DNA of 64,000 bases from Protula sp. h YS-2021 (Eukaryota; Annelida; Polychaeta; Sabellida; Serpulidae). Below the pieces are notes generated by a model that had not been told where the DNA came from, searched no databases, and saw only the letters and a list, made by a program, of their open reading frames with translations. Of the stretch, positions 46,757 to 56,029 are shown one piece after another. The translations under genes were made by a program, and so were the position numbers. Where the stretch lies: contig OX457027.1 of the NCBI GenBank assembly GCA_949752745.1, forward strand, positions 57,664,053-57,728,052, in the 5' to 3' direction. Numbering within the stretch: the first letter of the stretch is position 1; each line of letters opens with the position of its first letter.

Positions 46757-46941
46757 CTCCAAGTCTTCAGCCCCAGCGACCCATAAACAGCAGTAAAACC
46801 AACCACACGTAGCCATTGCATGATAATACAAACGGTCAGCGACTTGGCAAATTCAAAAAATGCAGCGATGATCACAGAGTAGTTTATTACTGAGCCAATC
46901 AAGATTATGGAGAGTATCAGAGGACTGGCGGCCTTCAGCAC
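46757..46941 (-). CDS. Class C GPCR (GPR158/smog-like), TM2-TM3 exon
   Basis: A 185-base exon between acceptor TTATTATTCCAG and donor TGGAG/GTAATC. VLKAASPLILSIILIGSVIN matches TM2 of class C receptors (KASSPLFLxLxLIG). VCIIMQWLRVVGFTAVYGSL then GLKTWR matches TM3 and loop 2 (CxxRxWLRxLGFTLxYGSLLLKTWR). This is the strongest family evidence in the gene. Class C receptors are plasma-membrane seven-helix receptors; the GPR158/smog branch is orphan and G-protein-linked. Upstream exons for the ligand-binding ectodomain and TM1 were not located with confidence. Confidence 0.82.
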
Positions 46942-47040
46942 CTGGAATAATAAGAATACATTTGGTAACATGTTATAATATGTTGAGCATTTTTTAAAAC
47001 ACTTACTTTAGCAATGTTTTTAATAAATTTTATGAATATC

Positions 47041-47088
47041 TTGCTACAAAAGGGAAGGAAACGATACAAAAGGGAAGGAAAAGATACC
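47041..47088. repeat. Short tandem duplication, about 20 bp
   Basis: TACAAAAGGGAAGGAAACGA is followed by a near-copy ending in AAGATACC. It sits within about 110 bases of the TM2-TM3 exon, on the 5' side in gene direction. Confidence 0.7.
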
Positions 47089-47389
47089 TGGTCTATTTGT
47101 TTTCATGAAGATGAATTCTTTGGAAGGTGGCCCTCAATTAAAAATGCATTTCTTAAAAATTTCATATGAGCTACAATTCTACATACGATATTTCTTAAGA
47201 ATTTCATAGTCCAAATTAATTAGTTCAGAATGCTAGTTCTTGCTATGCTTTAATTATTAATCTTTTTAATATCACTTAGTGTTTGAGTTCACTGCATGGA
47301 GTCAGCAATACTGGAACAGGTGTCAATATGACTAGTTTGGCTACATCCCACTAATCAGTCACGTGATTCGGCGCACGCGAGAAGTGACA

Positions 47390-48054
47390 GGCCAGACACT
47401 GCGTCCAAAGATGGCTATCTGCGACTTTGAACATTCAAGCATTAGTAACAGCACTTCGTACCGAATTGCGTCATACCAGAGTCATGGGATGCTATTTCAA
47501 TTTCTGCCAAGGCCTTTGGCGCAAGATTCAGAGCCTTGGATTAGTGGGAACCTATCAGCGCCGCGTAGGATTTCGTCAGTGTGTCCGAAACTTTTTTGCG
47601 CTTGGGTACTTGCCATTGCCTGAAGTGCGCAACAACTTTGCTCTCCATCTTCGCGATCCACAACAGTGCGGTGCATGCGCCGTTATCCTGCCTTACGCGA
47701 TTTTACCCGTTATTTGCAGACAAATTACATCGATGGCAATTTTGAACCAGCTATGTGGAATGTATTCACACGCGATGCGGATACGTCGAGGCGTTCCATC
47801 ATAAGTGGAACAACGCTGTAGAACGATGCCACTCATCTCTATGCATATTCACCCGAAAGCTGAAAGATGAACAGCGGATCACGGAAGTTACCATAGCGGG
47901 TGCCCGAAATGGCCAGGCGCCGCATCTGAAACGGCGCAAGTGGCGTCTGCTTGAAAACAGGATCAAGCGCCTGAAGAGGCAGTATCAGCGAGGAGACCGC
48001 AACGTACAGGAATACTCGGACGCAATAGTGCACGTTGTGAGACAGTTCGTGTAG
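47390..48054 (+). pseudogene. MULE-type transposase C-terminal relic, frameshifted
   Basis: Pieces in three frames line up with the MULE domain. MAICDFE (47412) carries the conserved acidic pair. RVMGCYFNFCQGLWRKIQSL, then RNFFALGYLPLPEVR, matches the GCxFHxxQxxWRxxQxxGL and LALLP blocks. FTRYLQTNYIDGNF, then MWNVFTRDADTSRR, matches the YxxxTWIG...LWNVY block. ERCHSSLCIFTRK, RITEVTIAGARNGQ and RRKWRLLENRIKRL match the tail. The stop TAG is at 48052-48054. At least three frameshifts disable it. It lies on the plus strand inside or upstream of the minus-strand receptor gene, and is followed by two minisatellites. Confidence 0.8.
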
Positions 48055-48242
48055 ACGAATAGACAGTAGTCGATTTGCGCAGGCTGTACTAGGGTACCCC
48101 ACCCACCAATACCTTTCTTCAGTCACGACCCCGCTACATAAAGCGTTTATAGTTGATTTATATAGAATGGATAAATAATAAATGTAAGTAGTGAAAAAAA
48201 TGGTTTTGGGTGTGCATGGTTGATCTTCTGACAACTGGGACT

Positions 48243-48604
48243 TCTAACTAGTGAACCTTGTAACTAGTGAACCTTCTAACTAATGAACCTTGTAACTAGT
48301 GAACCTTCTAACTAATGAACCTTGTAACTAGTGAACCTTCTAACTAATGAACCTTGTAACTAGTGAACCTTCTAACTAATGAACCTTGTAACTAGTGAAC
48401 CTTCTAACTAATGAACCTTGTAACTAGTGAACCTTCTAACTAATGAATCTTGTAACTAGTGAACCTTCCAACTATTGAACCTTGTAACTAGTGAACCTTG
48501 TAACTAGTGAACCCTCCAACTAATGAACCTTGTAACTAGTGAACCTTCTAACTAATGAACCTTGTAACTAGTGAACCTTCTAACTGATGAACCTTCTAAC
48601 AAGT
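48243..48604. repeat. 16-bp minisatellite (TAACTAGTGAACCTTG), about 22 copies
   Basis: Units alternate ...CCTTG and ...CCTTC endings with ACTAGTG/ACTAATG, giving a 32-base higher-order step. It lies about 190 bases beyond the MULE relic stop. It looks like the right terminal arm of that element; no complementary left arm was found, so the element is truncated. Confidence 0.9.
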
Positions 48605-48629
48605 GGAACGTCCCCGACTAGTTTAGGAG

Positions 48630-48765
48630 TGATCGGAGCAAACTGGTTGATAGCGAACTGACCTGTGGCGGACTGATTGGTAGTGAACTGACTATAATCG
48701 AATATTCCGGTAACGAACTGACCGGTAGTGAAATGGCCCATGGCGAACTGACCTAAAACCACCAT
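48630..48765. repeat. 15-bp minisatellite (GAACTGACCGGTAGT-like)
   Basis: About eight degenerate units, for example GAACTGACCTGTGGCG, GAACTGACTATAATC and GAACTGACCGGTAGT. It follows the 16-bp array directly, so one arm changes repeat word while keeping almost the same period. Confidence 0.8.
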
Positions 48766-48849
48766 ACAACTAGCAACCCAGTGGTGACAAACTTTCAAAC
48801 ATTTGGCCGTCATCTCTACCAGTTCAGAAAAACTAGTCGTCCGACCTCA

Positions 48850-50270
48850 TGTTTAACTAATGTTTATTTCTTTTAATCACAATGATAAATCCGTACCCCG
48901 TATCAAATATTGTGTGCACAAAACTAAACATGCTGTCCATAACGCTGCATATAAAGTGAAATATTATTATAGATAATAATTAAATAGAAAAAGATTAAAT
49001 ATTTAGAGGGGTATTTTATCGTCGCCATCTGGACGAAGAGTAAGAAAAAAACTAGTGGTCACGGCCAAATATTGGCCCCGACAATGATTTGGTTGTCATA
49101 TGGAAGATTATATCTTAATGGGTTTTCTTAACGCCTCTCTCCCATCCCCACTGATTCGGTGGAGACCGACCCGGCCCTACTTTTCAGGCGGATAGGAAGA
49201 GGGAGGGTCTTTGCGAAATTCGTTTCGAAGCAACTGCTAAATCCTACATCTTTAAAGAAGGGCTGAATCTTTAGACATCCAAAATGCCTCTGGGAAATTA
49301 TTTTAGAACTACAGGGATTCGGTCTTTATCTTAACCCAAAGATCATCTGACAAGACCAAATTCTTGTACAGCGGCCTTACAGTATCTAATTATTCTAAAT
49401 ATAAGAAGTTGGCCTACATATTTTGCAATTAAGCAAAATGTATATTTTCATTGACAAGTTGGTTGAAATTTTCCTCATTATATTTCTGTTCCGTCTGTGC
49501 TCCTCAGTCCATGGCAAAGTCGCAAATCATCAACCCCCCCCCCCCCCCCAATTGACCTTTAGGGACGCCAGGGTTACTCTTCGTGAGTGGAAAGCTGACT
49601 AGTCATCATGCTTGACAATTCAGCAGGTATCAGTCAAGAAAACACCTTTTATTATTGCCATCTGGGGTCTCGTTACTGCACGAAATGTAATCACTTACAG
49701 TTGAATAACCGCACAAATTAGAGTGCCTCTTCTAACCCTAGGTATATGCTACTCAATATGGAACGTCAGTTCACTGAATAGTAACTTAATGACTTATTTA
49801 CAGCCCCTCGGTTTGATGTTACTCACTGAAATGTAATACTTTATCTTTGCATTCATTGGCGTGACGGTAAACATAAACGACAATTGTTATCTCAGATTCA
49901 TATTTTTCTCAACCACATCATAGTCAAGGACATGAAATAAAAGGTCTTTAAAACAGCTGCAGATCAAGTTTTTTTGCACATCGGGGCTCTATGTATTTGC
50001 GACATGACCCGCAACACTGAAATCAATCATGGCTTTGAAAAACCGAGATGAAAGACATTCGCTGACATTCGGTTTAATGACTTTAAATCGGCTCATTTTC
50101 TCCTGCACTTAATGAGAAAAAAGGATTGAATCAGACTGGCTTACCATCGAGTATGGGTAAAAAGTCTGTTCTCAAACACTGATATTTGGGAAGTTGCTAT
50201 TTCCGGAGCAGGCAGTACAACACGGAAATGTCACCCATGCATTATTAGTATATTTACCTTTACCTGCTGC
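48850..50270. other. Non-coding DNA, no supported feature
   Basis: Contains a C-run at about 49530-49548 and simple A/T sequence. It may be part of an upstream receptor intron. No exon with convincing splice sites was recognised. Confidence 0.4.
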
Positions 50271-50273
50271 CAA

Positions 50274-50276
<3 letters not shown>

Positions 50277-50308
<32 letters not shown>
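50277..50308. repeat. Poly-T tract (about 31 bases)
   Basis: An uninterrupted T run that could be the A-tail of a minus-strand retroposed copy. The adjacent sequence gives no recognised element. Confidence 0.9.
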
Positions 50309-50309
<1 letters not shown>

Positions 50310-50613
50310 AACAATTATCTACTTTGTATTAATTGCATTTGTAATGTTATTGCAGTTTGCACCAATTGCTATAGTCCTTGTTGGTTTATAGTGTCAGTCA
50401 AGGTAAACTATTTTATCTTACAACATACGCTTTTAATAAATCTAATCAATCACAAATATGGGACTAGATCATAAACTTGAGAATTTAACAGATCGGACGG
50501 TCTGGTCCGACTGAAACATATTTTAGTAGATGATTGTGGCATTACAGATGACCACTGAATCTTACTGCACCGACTCCAACAGCACAACAGCAAGGTGCCA
50601 CAAAGTGTGACAA

Positions 50614-51190
50614 CCCAGCAAACAACCGACGTCTTTTTTTGGTTGAAAAAAGGTTGGATTTTGGTCGCGACGACTTCACAACCATATTCTGACCTATTAC
50701 CCCAAAACCCGACCTTATTCTGACGTCATTCAGACGTTGCAAAAACGACCAAAAAGCGATGAACATTATTATCGCTCACCGGAAATGGAAGTCATTTTGA
50801 AAAAGAGGGAAAAAAAACGTAATTTTTACACGAAAATTTTAGAATTTTGATGGCGCGTCGGTATTTTTCTTCCTAGATTGTAAAAATGTACATGGAAAAT
50901 GCTTTCGTATGTATTTTACAACAGCAGTTGAATGATTAATTATCTATTAATTATATAACTCTAGTCAGTTTCAGGTCGGAATCCGACGTCGGTTCCAATT
51001 TCATATACAACCTAAGACCGACTTAATTCCGACGTCGGATTTAGGTCGGAACCCGACGTCATTCTGACGATGAAAACCCGACGTTGGTTCCATTTCATAT
51101 ACAACCAAAACCGACATGTCAGTCCGACGTCGGAAACGTCGGGTCACGACGTCGACTCGACGTCACTCTGACGTCTTAATGTTTGCTGGG
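50614..51190. mobile_element. CCCAGCAAAC-ended element with GACGTCGG subrepeats
   Basis: CCCAGCAAACAACCGACGTC at the left is mirrored by GACGTCTTAATGTTTGCTGGG at the right. Inside are many degenerate GACGTCGG, TTCAGGTCGGAATC and CGACGTTGGTTCCA units and the phrase TTATCGCTCACCGGAAATGG, shared with 36.68 kb. There is no coding capacity. Ends of this type belong to a widespread class of non-autonomous repeats in invertebrates and fish. Possible AA flank duplication. Confidence 0.75.
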
Positions 51191-51558
51191 AAGTCGTTAT
51201 CCATCACTAAATTAGCACTACGTCCACAAATCTGTTTTGAACCTGAAACTGTGTTCGTCTGTTTGTTAATTGACCTAGGGACGTGTATTCATTGCCCACA
51301 TGTTTTCTGTCACGCAAAACATCAAAAGAAATGAAAGAAATCTACAGTGGAATAGCGGAAGTAGGACGACCGGCGCGAGTGTCGGTTAATGGTCTCTTTT
51401 CTGGGGTGGTCCTATTTCTGAGGTTCTTCCTTATGGAAGACACCTAAAAATGGACTACCGAAATTGATCCCATTTCTGGAGTTGTCCCATTGGAGGAGAA
51501 GGTCTTGTTCTGGAGTTCTCCCGTATGTACACAGACGCACATAAAGGTTTCGTGGAAT

Positions 51559-52172
51559 CCGGCCAAAAATGGCCCGAAAAAGTGCAAGCGGGGACAAAAT
51601 GGCCCGGCTAGATTTTGGTGTCTATGAAATGGAATAGGTTGTATAGTTCATAGCGTATAAAACGGTTGACTGTTACGGACATGAGATTTTGTGTTGTGTA
51701 GTATTACTGACATCGCGTATTTTTGTGTTTGGTAGCTTTTGATGAGTAGGTAAATGGAACCATATATTCTACCATACTGGAAGAATCGTACGGAGCTTAA
51801 AGTGAAGTTAGAATGTGAGAATGCATAGATATAATAAAAATGTAAAAAAAAGTGTTTTAATTTCCTTTAGTAAGAAACAGGGGCAAAACACTGAAAAAAA
51901 TCACCTGCACCGTCGATCTACACAACGCACGGACGGATCGACAAAAACATGGGAGAACAAGTGAAACAGAACTTAGGTGACATTAATCAAGCAAGGCATG
52001 ATAAAATTCGGTGTAATTTTAACCCCATAACATCTCTTATTGCCATTTTGCAACAGACCATTTTTGGGCCGAGCCATTTTGGGTCGGGCCATTTTGTCCT
52101 CTTACACCTTTTCAGGCCATATTGGTCCGGGCCATTTTGGGTCGGGCCATTTTGGGCGGATGCCGGTTTCGT
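51559..52172. mobile_element. Foldback element with inverted 15-bp minisatellite ends (GGGCCATTTTGGGTC)
   Basis: The left arm (51559-51607) reads CCGGCCAAAAATGGCCCG ... GACAAAATGGCCCGG. The right arm (52050-52165) reads the complement, with units GGGCCATTTTGGGTC at exact 15-base steps near its end. The interior of about 440 bases has no recognisable protein. Confidence 0.7.
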
Positions 52173-52470
52173 ATCGTCATAGCTAAGGTGTTCTCGTGGA
52201 GTCTTGCAGGAGCATTAAGATGATCCTGCTGCTATTTCTCTCTGCTCATAGATCCATCAACACATCTTTTTGTGCATATATCCGTCCATCTGTGTATATA
52301 TCACACATCTCGCATATATCCATTCATCTGCTTTCCCAGTCACGCTGCGTACATTTCTTGAAGCCGCAATTTTGAGAATATCTGTGAACTGCTTAAGTCC
52401 CACTTAGAAACTTCGTTTCCAAATGGGAATAAGTTTGTAGATAGTCTAGCAGTGTCTGTGCATCACTTAC

Positions 52471-52641
52471 TTTGTAGTTAAACATCACCACAAAGTCCCA
52501 TAGCAGCACCCCCCCCCCCCACCCGCTCCGGCCACTGGCATCAGCTGGACCACGTGAAGACATGATTTTCCCAATGTCAACCATACGCACACCTTCCATA
52601 GTGTGATACCGATCATTCACTTGTTTGCAGTAACTGTTTAA
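52471..52641 (-). CDS. Candidate upstream exon, possibly of the class C GPCR ectodomain
   Basis: A 57-codon, phase-0 to phase-0 open segment lies between a strong acceptor (AGTTTCTTTCAG) and a perfect donor (AAA/GTAAGT). It reads YCKQVNDRYHTMEGVRMVDI and ends in VLLWDFVVMFNYK. It contains a TGG codon flanked by G runs (SGWGGG). Strand, order and phase are compatible with an ectodomain exon of the receptor at 39-47 kb, but I see no diagnostic ectodomain motif. It may instead belong to another gene. Confidence 0.35.
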
Positions 52642-52826
52642 CTGAAAGAAACTGTTTAACACTAAATAACAATATAAATCAAAAATAAACCTCGCTAACA
52701 CCAGAGACAAAGACCAATGCCATCAGACAAACCCAATGAAAAAAACAGGAACCTTCTTGAATGAACCGAGCATTGACCAGTGTTGATCAAAAATAAAATC
52801 CACCATTGGGAACTCATCATTGACTG

Positions 52827-52860
52827 TCCTTGACAAAAAAAAAAAAAAAAAAAAAAAAAA
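52827..52860. repeat. Poly-A tract
   Basis: An A run of over 30 bases. It may mark the end of an old retroposed sequence. Confidence 0.9.
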
Positions 52861-53318
52861 CAACCAAAAACAAGACTTGTTCAAAGTTCACCTAATCAAA
52901 TGCGATGCCCATTTAAATTACATTCCGCAACCCACAGTCGAGACGTTGAAAAAAATATATAATCGGCTCGAAGAGAGGTCAAGAAAAATGCTTTGTGTAG
53001 TACATTCAAAATGCGTCAGACACTGGCAACCTAGGTAACACGCAAAGTGGAATGAAGCAATCCATTGGGCCTTCTGTTGATAAAATAACACCCTAAAGTC
53101 AAAATATGGTGAAAAAATTTCCGACAAGAACAAGTAAATGGATTGATGAGTCGAGCACTATCTCGAGGTTGTATTCAAACGAGACTGATGTAGCTCAGAC
53201 AGGAAGGGAAGACTCGGTGCCACAGAATATGTGTGACGCCAGATACACGGCTTGTATAAGAACCAAGGCGACAAAAGTGACTGCGACAACTAAAGAGGCA
53301 TCTCCTTACCAAGTATCA

Positions 53319-54359
53319 CCGGTGTAACAGGCTATCTTGTCCCCCCCCCCCCCTGTACAGCTTTCCTCCCCCCCCCCGGGGGAAGCTAGACTAGGCTATC
53401 TTCCCCCCCCCCCCCTCTGGGATATTTTGCCCCCTCCATAAAAAACCGAATAAATGAAACAAATACTTAACTGCAACAGAACTTTTAATGGTAAATGAAC
53501 TCTATACAGTACCATGTCTTCTGTGCTTGAAAATTATCAAGTTTTCCGTAATTCAACAGTCATTTACACAATTCACTGCAGTCCACTGCGCTTTTGGTTC
53601 AACCAGGTCGATGCCGACTTATTTTCATTTATTTTTTTATTTATTTTCATTCACTACTTCTTTTCAATAATTCCTCTACTGATCAAGTAATTAATTTACA
53701 ATCAAAATAAAAAACGAAATGCTCATACCCTTTTTCATACCCTTTTAAACTTCTCAATTCGGAGTAAACTTTTGCCGCAAAATCCATTTCCCTGAGATTG
53801 TTTGTACTGTTATGCATTATTGTCGAATACAATTGATCAATCAAAATGGATTATAAAAAGAGATGTGGCTTTACTGCAGTCAACTCTAAATCCCCCTATA
53901 CAGACGGATTACCCTTTATGTAAAATACAACTAAAAAAAACTTTTATTTTAGGGGGCGGGGCAAAATATCCCAGGTGGGGGGAAGCTGAACAGGGGGCAG
54001 AATATCCCAGAGGGGGGCAAGATAGCCTAGTCTAGCTTAAAATACAACTAAAGAAACTTTTATTTTAGTGGAGGCGGAAAAACATCCCAGGTGCGGGAGG
54101 GAAAGCTGAACAGGGGGCAGAATATCCCAGAGGGGGGCAAGATAGCCTAGTCTAGCTTAAAATACAACTAAAGAAACTTTTATTTTAGTGGAGGCGGAAA
54201 AACATCCCAGGTGCGGGAGGGAAAGCTGAACAGGGGGCAGAATATCCCAGAGGGGGGCAAGATAGCCTAGTCTAAAGAAGGGGGGGGGAAGCTAGACTAG
54301 GCTAGCTTGCCCCCGGGGGGGGGAGCTATACAGGGGGGCAAGATTTACTGTTACACCGG
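53319..54359. mobile_element. 1,041-bp element with CCGGTGTAACAG inverted ends, inserted in the LINE relic
   Basis: The left end CCGGTGTAACAGGCTATCTT is mirrored by the right end (AAGATTTACTGTTACACCGG). Inside the ends are opposed C-rich and G-rich segments with TATCTTGCCCCCC, TGTAYAGCT and GGGATATTTTGCCCC phrases. The right arm contains a 120-base tandem repeat. CA flanks on both sides may be a 2-bp target duplication. The middle (53420-53930) is AT-rich with no recognised protein, so it is non-autonomous. Confidence 0.82.
53950..54275. repeat. 120-bp tandem repeat, nearly perfect
   Basis: The 120 bases from 54001 recur at 54121 with no differences that I can see, and the beginning recurs again at 54241. 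A slightly diverged copy precedes them. Each unit contains CAGGGGGCAGAATATCCCAG and GGGGGGCAAGATAGCCTAG. The near-perfect identity implies very recent duplication or an assembly artefact. Confidence 0.93.
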
Positions 54360-55449
54360 CAAATAAGGGAGTTCCATGGAAACTCGGTGATACAGTCTAC
54401 CCCCAAAGCTCAGTGTGGTTTCATTTTACACAGGTCAACAATTAATAAAACATTTTCTTTGAGGCAGCTACAAGAGAAGTGCCAAGAACACCGAAACATA
54501 GCCTTTGTCAACTTTTCCAACGCGTTGTATAAAATAAGTAGGCCAGGTGTGTCAAATTCTTAGAGAAAATGGGCTGTCCTCTGAGACCACTTAGTCTGGC
54601 GAAAATCCTTCCATGAAACATGCACAGCATGGCCGACTTCGACGGCGCATCGTCTGCTAGCTTCCAAATAAAACAGCGTGAAGCAAGGATGCTTTCTGGC
54701 ACCCACGCTCTTCTGTATCTTTTTCGCTATGCTACTCTACTACCCCTTCATGAGTGTTAAGGATGGCACTCGCATCTACACGTGCTATGGCAGGGAACTA
54801 TTTAACCTGCTACCGAGAACGCAGTCCTCGACGAAGAAATTAATGTCAGAATCGGCAAAGTTCCTATCGCGTTCGTCCGGCTCTCAAAACGGGAGTGCAA
54901 AAACCTCGAAACTGAACATCAACACAAAGATGGCAATTTGCCAGGCATACATTCTCAGTATACTTCTTCATGATAGCGAAACATGGACAAGTTATTCTCT
55001 CCAAGAAACCAAGCTCGATACCTTTCATCTCCGCTTCTTACATAGCCTGTTCGAGATCAGTTGGTTAGACAACGGAGGAATACTGCGGGGGGGGGGGGGA
55101 ACCTACTCTACGACGATGGTAATATGATAATATTGATGGTAATCGTGTAATTGGTGGGCCGAAGCTCCGACTCAAAGGCGTCTGAAAGCGTGACCTCCAA
55201 GATTCTAGACCTGCTAACTGACAAATGGGAAACCATCACTGAAAACCGAGGTGTATCCAGATGGCTCAGTGCATTGGCGGAGAGAAGGAAGGAGATTAAA
55301 TGCGGTCGCATTCGACGAACCACCCGAGAAAAAAAAATAGCGAGACTGCAGATGTTCATCGTTTTTTCGTGGATGCATGGATGCTCACGACTGCTGTTTT
55401 GTCCTTTCCACATTTTTTTCTTTTTAATGGTTTCCAAACTTCTACAATA

Positions 55450-55995
55450 TTTTACGTAGGAAAATTTCGCACGCGTATAGAGGGTGACAGTCTCACCGAA
55501 ACTACAGTTTGTTTTACCTTGACCTTAAAGTTCAATGTCAAACTGAGGTCAACGTCATTTGTTCTTAAAATGATTTCCAGAAAAATCTTCCTAGACTATA
55601 AGTCGTAGGAGCTTCAAACTTGGCACACTTATAGAGAGTGAAAAGGTCTCACTGAAACCGGGATTTGTTACCCTTTACCTCTATGGTCAAGGCCAAACTA
55701 AAGTTAATATTTTAAAATATCTATCTATCGCGGAAAATGGCTAGAAGCAGAACTCAAATCACAGTTTGAACACGTATGCGTTATGGACCCTTTGGGCATA
55801 AAAGACGTTACATAAGAGATGTCTCGGTCACTTTGACTTTCCCAATTATTATAAAGGTCGAAAACCGGAAGTTGACCTTTATCTCGAAAACTTTTAGAGA
55901 TTCTGAGCTAATTTTCGACTCTCTGACCTCAGAGAAGTTACATGAGAGGTATTTCGATGATGATCAAGGTCTGATGCCACCATTGTCTCAAAAAA
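55450..55995. repeat. AGGTCA-rich interspersed repeat
   Basis: Third member of the family at 33.66 and 36.80 kb. Shared phrases include TTGACCTTAAAGTTCAATGT, GGTCTCACTGAAACC, CGAAAACCGGAAGTTGACC and TTTATCTCGAAAAC. Units are about 150-170 bases and diverged. Confidence 0.65.
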
Positions 55996-56029
55996 GGTAA
56001 AAGAAAATGTCTAGCTCTGATCAAATGTG

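Larger units (their letters stand above)
53190..55360 (+). pseudogene. Non-LTR (LINE) reverse transcriptase relic, split by an insertion
   Basis: Left part: SVPQNMCDA then LYKNQGDKSDCDN, a stop and RGISLPSI, the LYKNKGDKSDCxNYRGISLLS block of RT. Right part (after 54359): KAQCGFILHRSTIN, RQLQEKCQEHRNIAFVNFSN (QCGFRxxRSTxD and the VxFxDxxKAFD region), then VKQGCFLAPTLFCIFFAMLL, INTKMAICQAYILSILLHDS, ETWTSYSLQETKLDTFHLRF and LFEISWLDN, then a WETITENRGVSRW tail. The FADD catalytic box itself is deleted or scrambled. Several stops and frameshifts occur. A 1,041-bp element separates the two halves. Confidence 0.8.

Noticed and set aside
46972..47060. Possible tiny TM1 exon ending AAA/GTAAGT about 60 bases before the TM2 exon
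   Set aside because: The peptide (KIFIKFIKNIAK) is AT-driven, the implied intron of about 60 bases is out of character with the other introns, and no clear helix precedes it.
48243..48604. CRISPR-like array
   Set aside because: Contiguous 16-bp units without spacers; a minisatellite arm.
48580..48813. 77-codon minus-strand frame (repeated QFAxxQF peptide)
   Set aside because: It is the translation of the 15-bp minisatellite.
54508..54702. Minus-strand frame over the LINE relic
   Set aside because: Antisense shadow of the RT fragment.
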